The notes beneath the pieces are model-generated. The model was not told the origin of the DNA, ran no database searches, and was given only the letters and a program-made list of their open reading frames with translations. Shown one piece after another: positions 9,255-17,695 of a stretch of 58,213 nt of DNA. Each line of letters opens with the position of its first letter. Positions within the stretch are counted from its first letter, which is position 1. This DNA is from JAXMBN01 sp046349875 (lineage in GTDB: Bacteria; Planctomycetota; Planctomycetia; Pirellulales; Pirellulaceae), in assembly GCA_046349875.1 (NCBI GenBank), contig JAXMBN010000033.1, forward strand, positions 1 through 58,213. The letters are read 5' to 3'. The position numbers and the translations under genes are program-made.

Positions 9255-9773
9255 ATGCACCCAACGATTTCGCGCATCCTGTTCTGGCCCACGTACACTT
9301 GGAATCTGTTGCTCGGACGCGTCCTGCGACTTCGTCCTTGGTGGTCTCACGTCGAAGATCAAATCCTGTTGGGAGCGCGTCCTTCGGGAGGCGATGCCAA
9401 ACGACTCTCCAAACTTGGCGTGACCGGAGTCATCAACATGTGCCAAGAGTATCCCGGTCCCAAACGCCAATACGAATCGCTTGGCATCGAACAATTGTGG
9501 CTACCAACCGTCGACTTCAATCCGCCCACTTTGGAATACGTCCGCATGGGAGTCGACTTCATTCATCGAAAGCTTGAAGAAGGTGGTAAGGTCTACATCC
9601 ATTGCAAAGCTGGTCGAGCTCGCAGTGCCACGGTGCTATTGTGCTATTTGGTCAAGCATCGTGGGATGACCCCCGAAGAGGCTCAAGCGTTCCTCTTGTC
9701 GAAGCGACCCCACATCTCCAAGAATCTGGTAGAACGCCCAGTCGTTCAGGCCTTCGCCAAGGAATGCGGCTAG
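9255..9773 (+). CDS. PTPMT1-like dual-specificity phosphatase, probable phosphatidylglycerophosphate phosphatase
   Basis: A 172-residue cysteine phosphatase. The active-site loop HCKAGRARSA (Cys117, Arg123) is the PTP HCxxGxxRS signature in the exact form used by PTPMT1. Outside the loop the match to PTPMT1 also holds: RILFWPT near the N-terminus, WWSHVEDQILLGARP, GVTGVINMCQEY, SLGIEQLWLPTVD and PTLEYVRMGVDF. PTPMT1 is the mitochondrial enzyme that dephosphorylates phosphatidylglycerophosphate in cardiolipin synthesis. The likely role here is the same membrane-lipid step, by inference. The start at 9255, two bases after rarD, gives the family N-terminus; the frame is open upstream inside rarD. 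A hairpin terminator follows. Confidence 0.85.
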   Translation: MHPTISRILFWPTYTWNLLLGRVLRLRPWWSHVEDQILLGARPSGGDAKRLSKLGVTGVINMCQEYPGPKRQYESLGIEQLWLPTVDFNPPTLEYVRMGVDFIHRKLEEGGKVYIHCKAGRARSATVLLCYLVKHRGMTPEEAQAFLLSKRPHISKNLVERPVVQAFAKECG

Positions 9774-9798
9774 GCCTTGCCTTAGATCATCTAGCGAG

Positions 9799-9828
9799 AA
9801 GGGCGATACCATCACAGGCATCGCCCTT
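9799..9828 (+). terminator. Hairpin terminator after the rarD-phosphatase pair
   Basis: A perfect 9-base stem AAGGGCGAT (9799-9807) pairs with ATCGCCCTT (9820-9828) around a 12-base loop, 26 bases after the phosphatase stop. Only a short TT follows, so termination strength is uncertain. Confidence 0.6.
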
Positions 9829-9915
9829 ATTGAATGCGATCGCGGGACAACGATTACAAGCGAAGTCCAATGCCTTCGTGGGAAACCGCGAACTCCATTC
9901 CATGCGTTCGCTCGA

Positions 9916-9935
9916 CTTGCCCTTCCTTGGGCAAG
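9916..9935 (-). terminator. Hairpin downstream of the amidotransferase gene
   Basis: CTTGCCC (9916-9922) and GGGCAAG (9929-9935) form a 7-base stem with a 6-base loop, 28 bases past the stop of the minus-strand amidotransferase gene. No T-run is visible, so this may be a factor-dependent end or only an mRNA-stabilising hairpin. Confidence 0.45.
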
Positions 9936-9962
9936 CGGTTCCCTCCGGTGTTTTCTCGCGAA

Positions 9963-10709
9963 CTAGGCAACGAGCTTGAGGTTTTCGTTTCGCTGCATCA
10001 CCCCTTCGATGAACTCTTCGAAAATGCGAATGTCCAAAGCGCTGGCAGCGGTCGATTCAGGGTGGAATTGCGTTCCCATGGCAAACCAATCGAGCATTTC
10101 GCTTTCGAAGGCTTCGATGATTCCATCGGGACAACGAGCTGTGACTCGGAAGCCGTCGGCCAAGCGATCGATCGCCATATGATGCCGACTCGTGACACGG
10201 ATCTCCCCTTCACCATAGACGCGACCGAGAATCGAATCGGTCTCGACTACCAGCGAATGGCGATGGTTGGGATCCTGTGGATCCTTGTGTGGAATCGCCG
10301 TCGGTACATCGATCGGAATATGGTAGAAGAGATTGCCACCTTGCTGAATGTTGAGCAATTGATGGCCCACCCCGATACCAAAGACCGGCATGCGTCGCTC
10401 GGCAATTTCACGAACCAATCGTCGGTCAAACTTTTCGCGGCGGTCTTCCATCGGACGAACCGAACTGTGAAGCATGAAGCCGTCATTGCGTGGATCGAGA
10501 TCGCCACCGCCGACTAGCACAAACCCATGGAGAGGCTCAAGGGCGGCAGCCAAATCTTCTTCATTTTCAAGCGGTGGGAGGATGATGGGAATACCGCCTG
10601 CAGCAGCAATGCAGTCGTAGTATCCGGCAGCTAAAAAGCTATATGCCGGCGTTCCATTCTGCGAGCCACGAAAATCTGCATTCAATCCAATAAACGGCTT
10701 GCAAGTCAT
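9963..10709 (-). CDS. Peptidase C26-like class I amidotransferase lacking the catalytic cysteine
   Basis: A 248-residue protein with the fold of gamma-glutamyl-GABA hydrolases (PuuD-like, peptidase C26). The segments GFVLVGGGDLDP, MPVFGIGVGHQLLN and GTQFHPES match the family in order. The nucleophile elbow is normally GIC-R-GHQ, but reads GIGVGHQ, so residue 113 is Gly instead of Cys. The His and Glu of the triad (FHPE) remain. As written it cannot hydrolyse by the usual thiol mechanism; it may be a pseudoenzyme with a binding or regulatory role. The start is ATG at 10709, supported by a GAAGGG site 8 bases upstream; a longer frame to 10757 exists. Standalone gene. Confidence 0.82.
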   Translation of the reverse strand: MTCKPFIGLNADFRGSQNGTPAYSFLAAGYYDCIAAAGGIPIILPPLENEEDLAAALEPLHGFVLVGGGDLDPRNDGFMLHSSVRPMEDRREKFDRRLVREIAERRMPVFGIGVGHQLLNIQQGGNLFYHIPIDVPTAIPHKDPQDPNHRHSLVVETDSILGRVYGEGEIRVTSRHHMAIDRLADGFRVTARCPDGIIEAFESEMLDWFAMGTQFHPESTAASALDIRIFEEFIEGVMQRNENLKLVA

Positions 10710-11018
10710 TCGGAAATCCCTTCTCTGACATGTGTTGAAAATCATCAAGCCGTGCAAGGAATAGGGGCAGCCTCTCGTGACCCACCGCCTGGTTCTCGAT
10801 TCACCTGGATTAGATTCGCGTTCCCTGCGACAACTGATAAGACCCGGCTCACCTTCCTTTGCGGGAGAAAGGTGCGAGCCACGTGGGAAAGACCTTATCC
10901 CGTCACTCCCGTTTTGCCAAACGAGTCACTATATTTAGCTTCCCTTGTAAATGCTTGCACAACATTGGGTGCTAGCAAAACTACTTTCGATCTTGACCTC
11001 GAGGATCCGCACCATTCC
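10710..11018. other. Divergent intergenic region with a long hairpin
   Basis: A 309-base gap between two divergent genes. The only visible structure is a potential hairpin: GATAAG (10836-10841) faces CTTATC (10894-10899), and GGCTCACCTT (10847-10856) faces AAGGTGCGAGCC (10869-10880). It could be a 5' leader structure of the OleA-like gene. An AT-rich stretch (TATATTTAG) lies near 10930. Confidence 0.4.
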
Positions 11019-12104
11019 ATGGAATTCGAGCACGTAGGGTTGCAATCGATCGGTTACCTGCTACCTCCCGAGGTGATCTCGTCGAACGAAATCGAGTCGC
11101 GTTTGCGGCCCGTTTATGAGCGATTGAGGCTGCCCGAAGGGCGGTTGGAGTTGATGAGTGGTATACGCGAACGTCGACTCTGGCACCCTAGAACGCGGCT
11201 CAGCGATACCAGCGCCCGATCCTGCCAATTGGCTCTGGAAGCGGCTCAAGTACCACCTGAAAAGATCGGTTGCTTGATGCATGCCAGCGTCTGCCGCGAG
11301 TATCTCGAGCCTGCAACAGCGTGCCGCGTGCATCACTTGTGTCGACTTCCCAAGAATTGCTGGGTCTATGACGTTTCCAATGCGTGCCTAGGATTGCTCA
11401 ATGGAGTCATCCAAATCGGAACGCTCATTGAAAGCGGACAAATCGAAGCGGGAATCGTCGTTGGCTCGGAAGATAGTCGCGGTTTGCTAGAAGCCACGCT
11501 GCATCAACTTCTCAACGATGCGACTCTCACACGTCAATCGATCAAGCCCGCTTTCGCGTCTCTTACGATTGGATCGGGAAGCTGTGCATTGCTGGTGGTC
11601 GATCGACGCAAGTACCCCGATGCCAGCCCCATCCACTGCGGAGTCGTGACCGCCAACACCGCCTTCCATGGCTTGTGTGAAAGCGATCAAGATCAAGCCG
11701 GCGGTAACATGCAACCTCTCATGAATACCGACTCCGAACAACTGTTGCATGCGGGAATCGCCACGGGAGTCGAGACCTTTTCTAAGCTTCTGGCCGAGTC
11801 CCGTTGGAATCGCGATTCGATCGATCGAACCGTCTGTCATCAAGTGGGAGTTGCGCATCGTAAATTGATGCTCGAATCGCTCGGCTTATCGACCGAAAAA
11901 GATCATGCCGTCTTTCCCATTCTCGGCAACACGGGTTCCGTCGCCCTTCCAACCGCTTTGGGTTTGGCTCTTTCTTCAGGATTCATACAACCAGGACATC
12001 GTACTGGGCTCTTGGGGATTGGGTCCGGCATCAACAGTCTCATGTTGGCCATGACGATGCAGAACACTGCGTCGCGATGCGAAGACCTTTCCATCGGATC
12101 GTAG
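11019..12104 (+). CDS. OleA-like beta-ketoacid synthase (thiolase fold)
   Basis: A 361-residue FabH-fold condensing enzyme. The best resemblance is to OleA, which joins two fatty acyl-CoAs head to head in long-chain olefin synthesis: REYLEPATA, YDVSNACLGLLNGV and LLGIGSGIN all fit. The Cys-His-Asn triad is Cys123, His274 and Asn304. Glu97 lies 26 residues before the Cys, matching the spacing of the special OleA glutamate (E117 and C143 in the Xanthomonas enzyme). Start at ATG 11019; the frame is open further upstream but without family sequence. OleB, OleC and OleD are absent from the window, so the product's fate is unknown. A 3-oxoacyl-ACP synthase III role is the alternative. Confidence 0.82.
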   Translation: MEFEHVGLQSIGYLLPPEVISSNEIESRLRPVYERLRLPEGRLELMSGIRERRLWHPRTRLSDTSARSCQLALEAAQVPPEKIGCLMHASVCREYLEPATACRVHHLCRLPKNCWVYDVSNACLGLLNGVIQIGTLIESGQIEAGIVVGSEDSRGLLEATLHQLLNDATLTRQSIKPAFASLTIGSGSCALLVVDRRKYPDASPIHCGVVTANTAFHGLCESDQDQAGGNMQPLMNTDSEQLLHAGIATGVETFSKLLAESRWNRDSIDRTVCHQVGVAHRKLMLESLGLSTEKDHAVFPILGNTGSVALPTALGLALSSGFIQPGHRTGLLGIGSGINSLMLAMTMQNTASRCEDLSIGS

Positions 12105-12137
12105 GACGCCTGACGCCCCAGATTGTTCCACGTCGTA

Positions 12138-13241
12138 TTAGGGCCGGTCTGCCTGGGTAATGTTCTGGAGCATGCGAAAGAACCCGCGTTTGCGATCGCT
12201 TTGAATCTTCCAATCAACAGGAACGCTTTGAAACCCTTCGGTATATCCTTCCCCTGCCATGCGAAAGTCAAAGTAACCCCAACCCGCATACGCTTCGATC
12301 GCGCTTTGAAAGTGATTGGATTCTTTGTCGAAATCGAAATGATCATCTTCATTGAACAAGATCGGTTGATCGCGATACCCAGCGACCTGTCGCGTCTTGA
12401 TGACCATATCACGAATGGCTTGGGGACTCTTCACCCCGTTGCCATGTAGCAATACATAATCGGCGACCCGGACAACATTCGCCTGCGGAATCGTGCCACC
12501 ACCGTAACTCGTACTCACATACAGACGACGCCCTTGATGCGTCGTCGACTGGACTCTTTGAATCAACTCGTGGATGCGATCGGGCTTGAGAATGGCGTGA
12601 TCATATCGAACATTGCACTCATTGTTGATCTCGACGAGCACATTCTTATATCCAGAATCGAGCAACCATTTGGTTGCTTGATCGGTTGCCTTCAAGACAG
12701 CCGTTTCATCATGAAGTCGCTCGTCTTGCCCGAAGTAGAAATAGCCGAGCAAGATCACCATACCTAGCCGATCGGCTTCTTGAAAAACCGCTTCGAAGCG
12801 AGCCTTATAATCGCTTCGTAGGGTCCCGTCCTCGTCGAAGGCCGAATTATGCCATAACTGCTGCTTGGAATACCCTTGAGGACTCCCTCCCTGAAGATTC
12901 AGCGTCATTGCAAGAAGGCCTGCATCGCGATAGGACGCCATCGCTTGAATGAACTCGCGCGTGTTGCGATCGGGGTCCCATTGCCCTGTATCGGGATAGC
13001 TCCAAAGTGAACGCGTCTCGGGGTTTCGATCATCAAAAGTGGCTTGCACCATCCGACTATTGAAGAGCAGCCCTTCGATTGAATGCCCTTTCCACATGCG
13101 TCCTGCATAGGTGGGCTCATCGTTGATGAAGAACTTCGATCCTTCGATGCGAACACGAGTCTTTCCCACTCCGGACGACTCTTGCGCGGAAAGCGATATT
13201 GCTAAGAATACTATCCACCCCATCGCAAGCCATAATCGCAT
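12138..13241 (-). CDS. Exported glycoside hydrolase-like TIM-barrel protein
   Basis: A 367-residue secreted protein. The signal peptide MRLWLAMGWIVFLAISLSAQ is clear. The rest reads as a cellulase-like (GH5-type clan) barrel: an opening segment FFINDEPTYAGRMW, MTLNLQGGSPQGY, MVILLGYFYFGQDER, then NVLVEINNECN, where the acid/base Glu of such barrels usually precedes or follows Asn. ILFNEDDHF is a candidate nucleophile strand. Substrate and exact GH family cannot be named from sequence alone. Planctomycetes commonly encode many polysaccharide-degrading enzymes of this type. The gene converges with the OleA-like gene (33-base gap). Confidence 0.65.
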   Translation of the reverse strand: MRLWLAMGWIVFLAISLSAQESSGVGKTRVRIEGSKFFINDEPTYAGRMWKGHSIEGLLFNSRMVQATFDDRNPETRSLWSYPDTGQWDPDRNTREFIQAMASYRDAGLLAMTLNLQGGSPQGYSKQQLWHNSAFDEDGTLRSDYKARFEAVFQEADRLGMVILLGYFYFGQDERLHDETAVLKATDQATKWLLDSGYKNVLVEINNECNVRYDHAILKPDRIHELIQRVQSTTHQGRRLYVSTSYGGGTIPQANVVRVADYVLLHGNGVKSPQAIRDMVIKTRQVAGYRDQPILFNEDDHFDFDKESNHFQSAIEAYAGWGYFDFRMAGEGYTEGFQSVPVDWKIQSDRKRGFFRMLQNITQADRP

Positions 13242-13334
13242 CGCGTCACCTCCAAGCCAGGACTAACAGACCCTCACTTCATGATGCCTATCGTGATCCT
13301 ATGGTAACCGATCTCGTTCGTTGAGAGATTTCGA

Positions 13335-14657
13335 TCAGGCCGATTTGTCGCTCAGCAACAACCGGCATCGTTGCTGAATGCTCGGATAAAGCCATGTGGC
13401 CTTATGGCGATGCGAAGGGGGCGAGGCTGCCCAAAGTGCTTCGGCAAGCGTTTTTGATGGCGAACACTCTTCGCGCACTGCTCGATCGTAACTTTCGTTC
13501 GATGGCAATCCTAGTCCAAGCGCTTGGGCGTACCGAACGGCTTGCGAGTCTGCGTCCTTCTCCGACCACTGCGCCAACTTGCCACTGGCCCAGAACACGC
13601 CAAGCACTTTGGCGATGGCCAATCCCATCACCCATGCAGCATGCGACTCCATCCACTGATGCACTCCCGCAACTTCGTGATAGAGCCCTTGGCCCACTCC
13701 CATCACCACCAAAGACAAAACGAAGGGCAGGGCGCGAACCCATGCGTGGTAGCGATGCACATGCGCTGCTTCGTGGCAAAGGATCATCTCCAACTGCGCT
13801 TGGGTCAATTTGCTTAACAGCCGATCGCTCAACACGAGCCTTCGGTGCCATGGAAGGAGCCCCAACACAAAAGCATTGCTCATCCGCATTCCCGTCGACC
13901 ATTGATCAATGGGTATGCTACCCAGCCCCAAGCGATCCCATGTTTGTTGAATGGCTTCGTGCTGAGTGGATTCCTTTAAAGGACGTACATTCCAAGTCCA
14001 TGCTAACAATTTTGGGAACAGCGCGATCGCGCCGAGAGTTGCCAAACCGTAAAACACCATGCGGCTATACCAGGTCCATTGCTCAAACTCAAAACGATGA
14101 GCGATATCGACCGAGGTGCAGATGAGTGCCGTAGGGATCAACAACATCAACCACGTCGCACGAAAATGATTCCACCAGAATGCAAGAAAACCTCGACGAG
14201 ACGATTCACATTCGTCCTTTTTCCAACCATGTTGCGACGACAAATAGCGATCGAGTTCAAACAGGGCACCGTCGGCCAAAGCGATATAGCCGAGCGAGGG
14301 GAGGGCCCAAAGAAGCAACGCAACGGAAAGGCTCGATTGGGCCGAACAGAAATGAAGCACTTCCTCGACGACCGATCCCCAACCGCAGTACGCCAGCAAG
14401 AGTGGACTGATCAAAATCCAAACCCAAAAGAGAATCTCTCGCAGTGCTCGAGCGCTCTCGAGAGCACGTGCCGGCTGGCGAAACTGTTCATACACCACAG
14501 CGGCATAGGCCATAGCGATGCGATGAGAGCCTCCCAAGATCAGCACCCAAATGCTTGCCCACACAACTCCTCGCTCTGCCGGAATCCACGCCCATTGGGC
14601 TGCCAGAATTTTTCCGACGAGTACGCTCAACAAAAGCGCAATGGTAAAGAATGGCAT
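13335..14657 (-). CDS. Membrane-bound M48-type zinc metalloprotease
   Basis: A 440-residue integral membrane peptidase. Several hydrophobic helices occupy the N-terminal 240 residues. The zinc motif CHEAAHVHRYH is at about residues 294-304, flanked by helices as in HtpX/Ste24-type enzymes. A third zinc ligand is likely the Glu in WSEKDADSQAVRYA about 80 residues later. The preceding sequence (GMRMSNAFVLGLLPWHRRLVLSDRLL) is typical of M48/M56-type proteases. It probably cleaves membrane proteins or peptides at the cytoplasmic membrane. The ATG at 14657 begins with a hydrophobic stretch, consistent with a first helix. It lies between a glycosidase-like gene and a large unknown membrane protein on the same strand. 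Confidence 0.8.
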   Translation of the reverse strand: MPFFTIALLLSVLVGKILAAQWAWIPAERGVVWASIWVLILGGSHRIAMAYAAVVYEQFRQPARALESARALREILFWVWILISPLLLAYCGWGSVVEEVLHFCSAQSSLSVALLLWALPSLGYIALADGALFELDRYLSSQHGWKKDECESSRRGFLAFWWNHFRATWLMLLIPTALICTSVDIAHRFEFEQWTWYSRMVFYGLATLGAIALFPKLLAWTWNVRPLKESTQHEAIQQTWDRLGLGSIPIDQWSTGMRMSNAFVLGLLPWHRRLVLSDRLLSKLTQAQLEMILCHEAAHVHRYHAWVRALPFVLSLVVMGVGQGLYHEVAGVHQWMESHAAWVMGLAIAKVLGVFWASGKLAQWSEKDADSQAVRYAQALGLGLPSNESYDRAVREECSPSKTLAEALWAASPPSHRHKATWLYPSIQQRCRLLLSDKSA

Positions 14658-14776
14658 GAATGAACCCCGTTCAAAGGAGACGGTCCGACGACCCGCGAGG
14701 GATCCTTTTCATGCTAACCAAGGGCCGATCGTATCGATAGGAAAGAGGAGGGCCAGACGTGGACCCAACTATTTCG

Positions 14777-14814
14777 AAAACCTCCCTGCACCAAATGTAA
14801 CGGTTGTAGGGAGG
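14777..14814 (-). terminator. Rho-independent terminator of the 866-residue protein gene
   Basis: On the minus strand, CCTCCCT and AGGGAGG (plus positions 14808-14814 and 14781-14787) form a 7-base GC-rich stem, extended by CA/TG. It is followed immediately by TTTT (plus AAAA at 14777-14780). It begins three bases after the stop of the upstream minus-strand gene. Confidence 0.75.
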
Positions 14815-14816
14815 CG

Positions 14817-17417
14817 TTATTCTGTTTTCGAATCCTCCTCGATGGATTCCGTAGCGACGGAAGACGAAATTGGCCGAAGGCCGCGTTTTCGTTTTCCGAT
14901 GCGAGTCGCTTGCCAAATAACCCCGATCGCAGCAACCAGCGTCACCACCAGAAACAGACCGACCTGGTCAAGCGATTGACGCACGCGTCGAATCGATTGG
15001 GTATCTGCAAGCCGAATTTCCGAGCAAGCGATCAAGGGTGCAAGCTGCACTTCCATTTGATCGAGTTCTGCCGATCGCCCATTCGAATACTGCCACAGTC
15101 GATAGAAAATTCCATCGACCAGGACTTCGCGGCGTGGATACCACACATCGGAGGGCAAACGATCGCTATAGAATTGCTTGGTAATCGAGAGGTTGTTGAT
15201 GTCTTGATCATCCATCAACCAAGTTGGAATTTCGCGGCATAGTAAGGTCACAGGAAATTCGTGTTCGAAGATCGAGGGCTCGGGGTCATTGGGCTTGCGC
15301 TGAAAGCGAACCGGCCCTTCCACACCAAGATCAGCTAACCCATCGACTTCGAAGTAATACTTCCCCTCCAAAGCTTGTGCCGTCGCAGGCGTTGGCACTT
15401 CGATGCGAGCAACTCTCAGAACGCGAACACGCGTTCGGATACGATCGAACACATGCTTATCGGGATTGCGTAGGATGGTGCCCACTTCAAGCCCCCGTGC
15501 TTCTCGCTTCTGACTCCAAAAAGATCGCGGAAACTGTGGGGCGATCTTCACCAACTGCAACAAGTGAGGAAACTCATCCACTTGTAAAGCTTGTTTTTGA
15601 AGAGCCAAAATACGATCCAGTTGGGCCAAGTCCCATCCCGATTCTCCAAGCCATCCCCACTCGGGATTCAAACCTGGCTGAAGACTGGTGACCTTGTCGT
15701 CAATCGACCATTGCCACTGCAATTGATCCACCAGGAGAACGGGCGGACCTTGGGTAATCGATTCGTCGAGTTCCATTCCACGCACAGTACAGGGCTGATG
15801 GAGCGTCGAGACTTTCTTCCATGTCGATGGAACCGATCGGCTCCACGCGTAGTAGGTGCGAAGCTTCTCTGAGGAACGGTCTTCCAAGGTCACGCGATAT
15901 ACTTCAGGTGATTCCATCCATTCTGCCGTTGCACCTGGTAATCGAACTGTTTCGACCTTCTTGGCGATCGCTGCTATTTGCTTAACGGGCAACAAGCCCT
16001 CGATCGGACCTCGAATCCATGGCGATGGAAGTTGCCATCGTTGGAATTGAAATAGAAGTTGAAGAGCTTCTGCGGATGGTGGCTGCGGTGCCGTTGCAGC
16101 CAACAACTGACATTCCTTTTTATCGTGAACGAGTCCTTGAACGAGCGGCGTCAACACCGTTTGGATGCGTGCCATCGATTGCCACTCCGTCACCGGATTC
16201 ATCGTTTCGGTGAGACGTGGTAGCGCAATCGTTATTTCGGAAGGCTCAGCCGTTTCCTTTCTCTCCGCTGTCACGATGCGGCCAATCAACAGGGGCGCAA
16301 CATCGGCTCCTCGTTTCGAACGATAAGCGAGTCGTTTGAGAAACACTCCTTCGAATTCGATCTCGGATGTCTCAGGCGACGCTGCATTCCAAGGGAAAGG
16401 ATCGATGCTGAATAAGCAAACCGGTTGAGTGGACTCGTCGGCAGGATCGATCCAAAGAACGTGATAGGTGAGACTACCGAAGTAAGGATCTTCGAGCGTA
16501 TTGGTCTTGGGTTCAAGCACTACCTTTCCACGCATTCGAACAAAGGAGCCACGATAGGTCTCGGGCGATGCACTTAAGAGCACCGATCGTATAGGCGTGC
16601 TTTGGGATGTCGTCGTGAGCTTCGGCAATAGCTGATGGGCTCGATCCAGATGCCGCAGTAGCGTTGGTCGCTCAAAGCTACGCCATACCGAGGCATCTCG
16701 GATGTTCTCGAGCAACATGCGATCCAGTGCTAACTCAAATCCATCCCAACGCTTGGCTCGCTTCAATGACTCGAGTGAGCTTTGATCCAAACAGGCTCGA
16801 AAGTCTTTCCAATCGTTCAGCCAACGCAAAAAGCCTTCCGTATCTTGTTCCGACACTTTGCCAACGACATCGCCTAGCGTCTCAAACTTTTGCTCCTGCT
16901 CAACGGCTTCAGCCCATAAACGCGTGATCTCGGCAAACTTGGATTCGGAGGGGAGGGGAGCAAGAAAATGCTCGGCCAAGTCTCGGTGAACATCGACCGA
17001 ACCCTTGCGAAACACTTCCAACCAAAGCGACGCTTGGCGCAACAATTGGGGCGCAGGCTCAACAGCCCCAGTCGTCAAACTCTTCCCATCCACCCCAGGA
17101 TCGCCTAACTTCTGTGCCGATGAAGCACTGGCTGTTGGAGAAGGAGCATCCAATGGGGCTCCCAAATTGCGAAAAGCAGAGCTTATGAACGCGGGATCGG
17201 AGAGACGGTACATGAGCCCCGTTCTGTCAGGACGAGCAAACCGATCATCAACCCAAGGCAATGGCATCCATTGGAGCATCACGGCCACCTTTGCCTTTTC
17301 CCTTGGGTGCATTGGATGGTGAATACCAGGGCTCTCTCCCACGTCGTACCAAGATCGTTCCTCCTCCATTGCGTGGGGCGTTCCCCAAAAAACGAAGTCA
17401 GCCTTACCGCGTCGCAT
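14817..17417 (-). CDS. Large protein of unknown function with C-terminal membrane anchor
   Basis: An 866-residue ORF that I do not recognise. There is a low-complexity Ser/Ala stretch near residues 90-105 and a long, mostly soluble middle rich in Trp/Pro and beta-like segments. Several repeated blocks read like small barrel folds (for example FVRMRGKVVLEPKTN and RVRVLRVARIEVPT). One strong transmembrane helix lies near the C-terminus (VGLFLVVTLVAAIGVIWQATRI), followed by a basic then acidic tail, suggesting a single-pass anchor with a short cytoplasmic tail. No N-terminal signal is evident. The true start may be internal, near 17280 at MLQWMPLPWVDDRF, since the first ~45 residues look unlike the rest. 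The coding frame itself is secure by its length. Confidence 0.7.
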   Translation of the reverse strand: MRRGKADFVFWGTPHAMEEERSWYDVGESPGIHHPMHPREKAKVAVMLQWMPLPWVDDRFARPDRTGLMYRLSDPAFISSAFRNLGAPLDAPSPTASASSAQKLGDPGVDGKSLTTGAVEPAPQLLRQASLWLEVFRKGSVDVHRDLAEHFLAPLPSESKFAEITRLWAEAVEQEQKFETLGDVVGKVSEQDTEGFLRWLNDWKDFRACLDQSSLESLKRAKRWDGFELALDRMLLENIRDASVWRSFERPTLLRHLDRAHQLLPKLTTTSQSTPIRSVLLSASPETYRGSFVRMRGKVVLEPKTNTLEDPYFGSLTYHVLWIDPADESTQPVCLFSIDPFPWNAASPETSEIEFEGVFLKRLAYRSKRGADVAPLLIGRIVTAERKETAEPSEITIALPRLTETMNPVTEWQSMARIQTVLTPLVQGLVHDKKECQLLAATAPQPPSAEALQLLFQFQRWQLPSPWIRGPIEGLLPVKQIAAIAKKVETVRLPGATAEWMESPEVYRVTLEDRSSEKLRTYYAWSRSVPSTWKKVSTLHQPCTVRGMELDESITQGPPVLLVDQLQWQWSIDDKVTSLQPGLNPEWGWLGESGWDLAQLDRILALQKQALQVDEFPHLLQLVKIAPQFPRSFWSQKREARGLEVGTILRNPDKHVFDRIRTRVRVLRVARIEVPTPATAQALEGKYYFEVDGLADLGVEGPVRFQRKPNDPEPSIFEHEFPVTLLCREIPTWLMDDQDINNLSITKQFYSDRLPSDVWYPRREVLVDGIFYRLWQYSNGRSAELDQMEVQLAPLIACSEIRLADTQSIRRVRQSLDQVGLFLVVTLVAAIGVIWQATRIGKRKRGLRPISSSVATESIEEDSKTE

Positions 17418-17695
17418 GAAAAGATAGAAAGCGACGTGACCAATCCCGCAAGACTTCGCCCTCCAATCATTCTAGCTTCCGATCTCATTGCAACATGAAT
17501 CGGAGCAGGATTTCCAATGGTTGGGACGAATTCGGGTCGAAAATGCGAACAGCCACTATAATTGCGATTGGCCCCAGAAACAGTTTGGCAAGCGACCACT
17601 CCTGCAATTTAAGGAAACCAATTCTGCACTAGAATATCGAAGCTAGCCTTGTTCTTTTCAACCTCGTCAGACTATCGACATTCGCGGAGAGCGGA

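Noticed and set aside
9834..10517. Open frame of 227 codons on the plus strand opposite the amidotransferase gene
   Set aside because: The minus-strand frame matches the C26 family over its whole length; this one has no recognisable motif.
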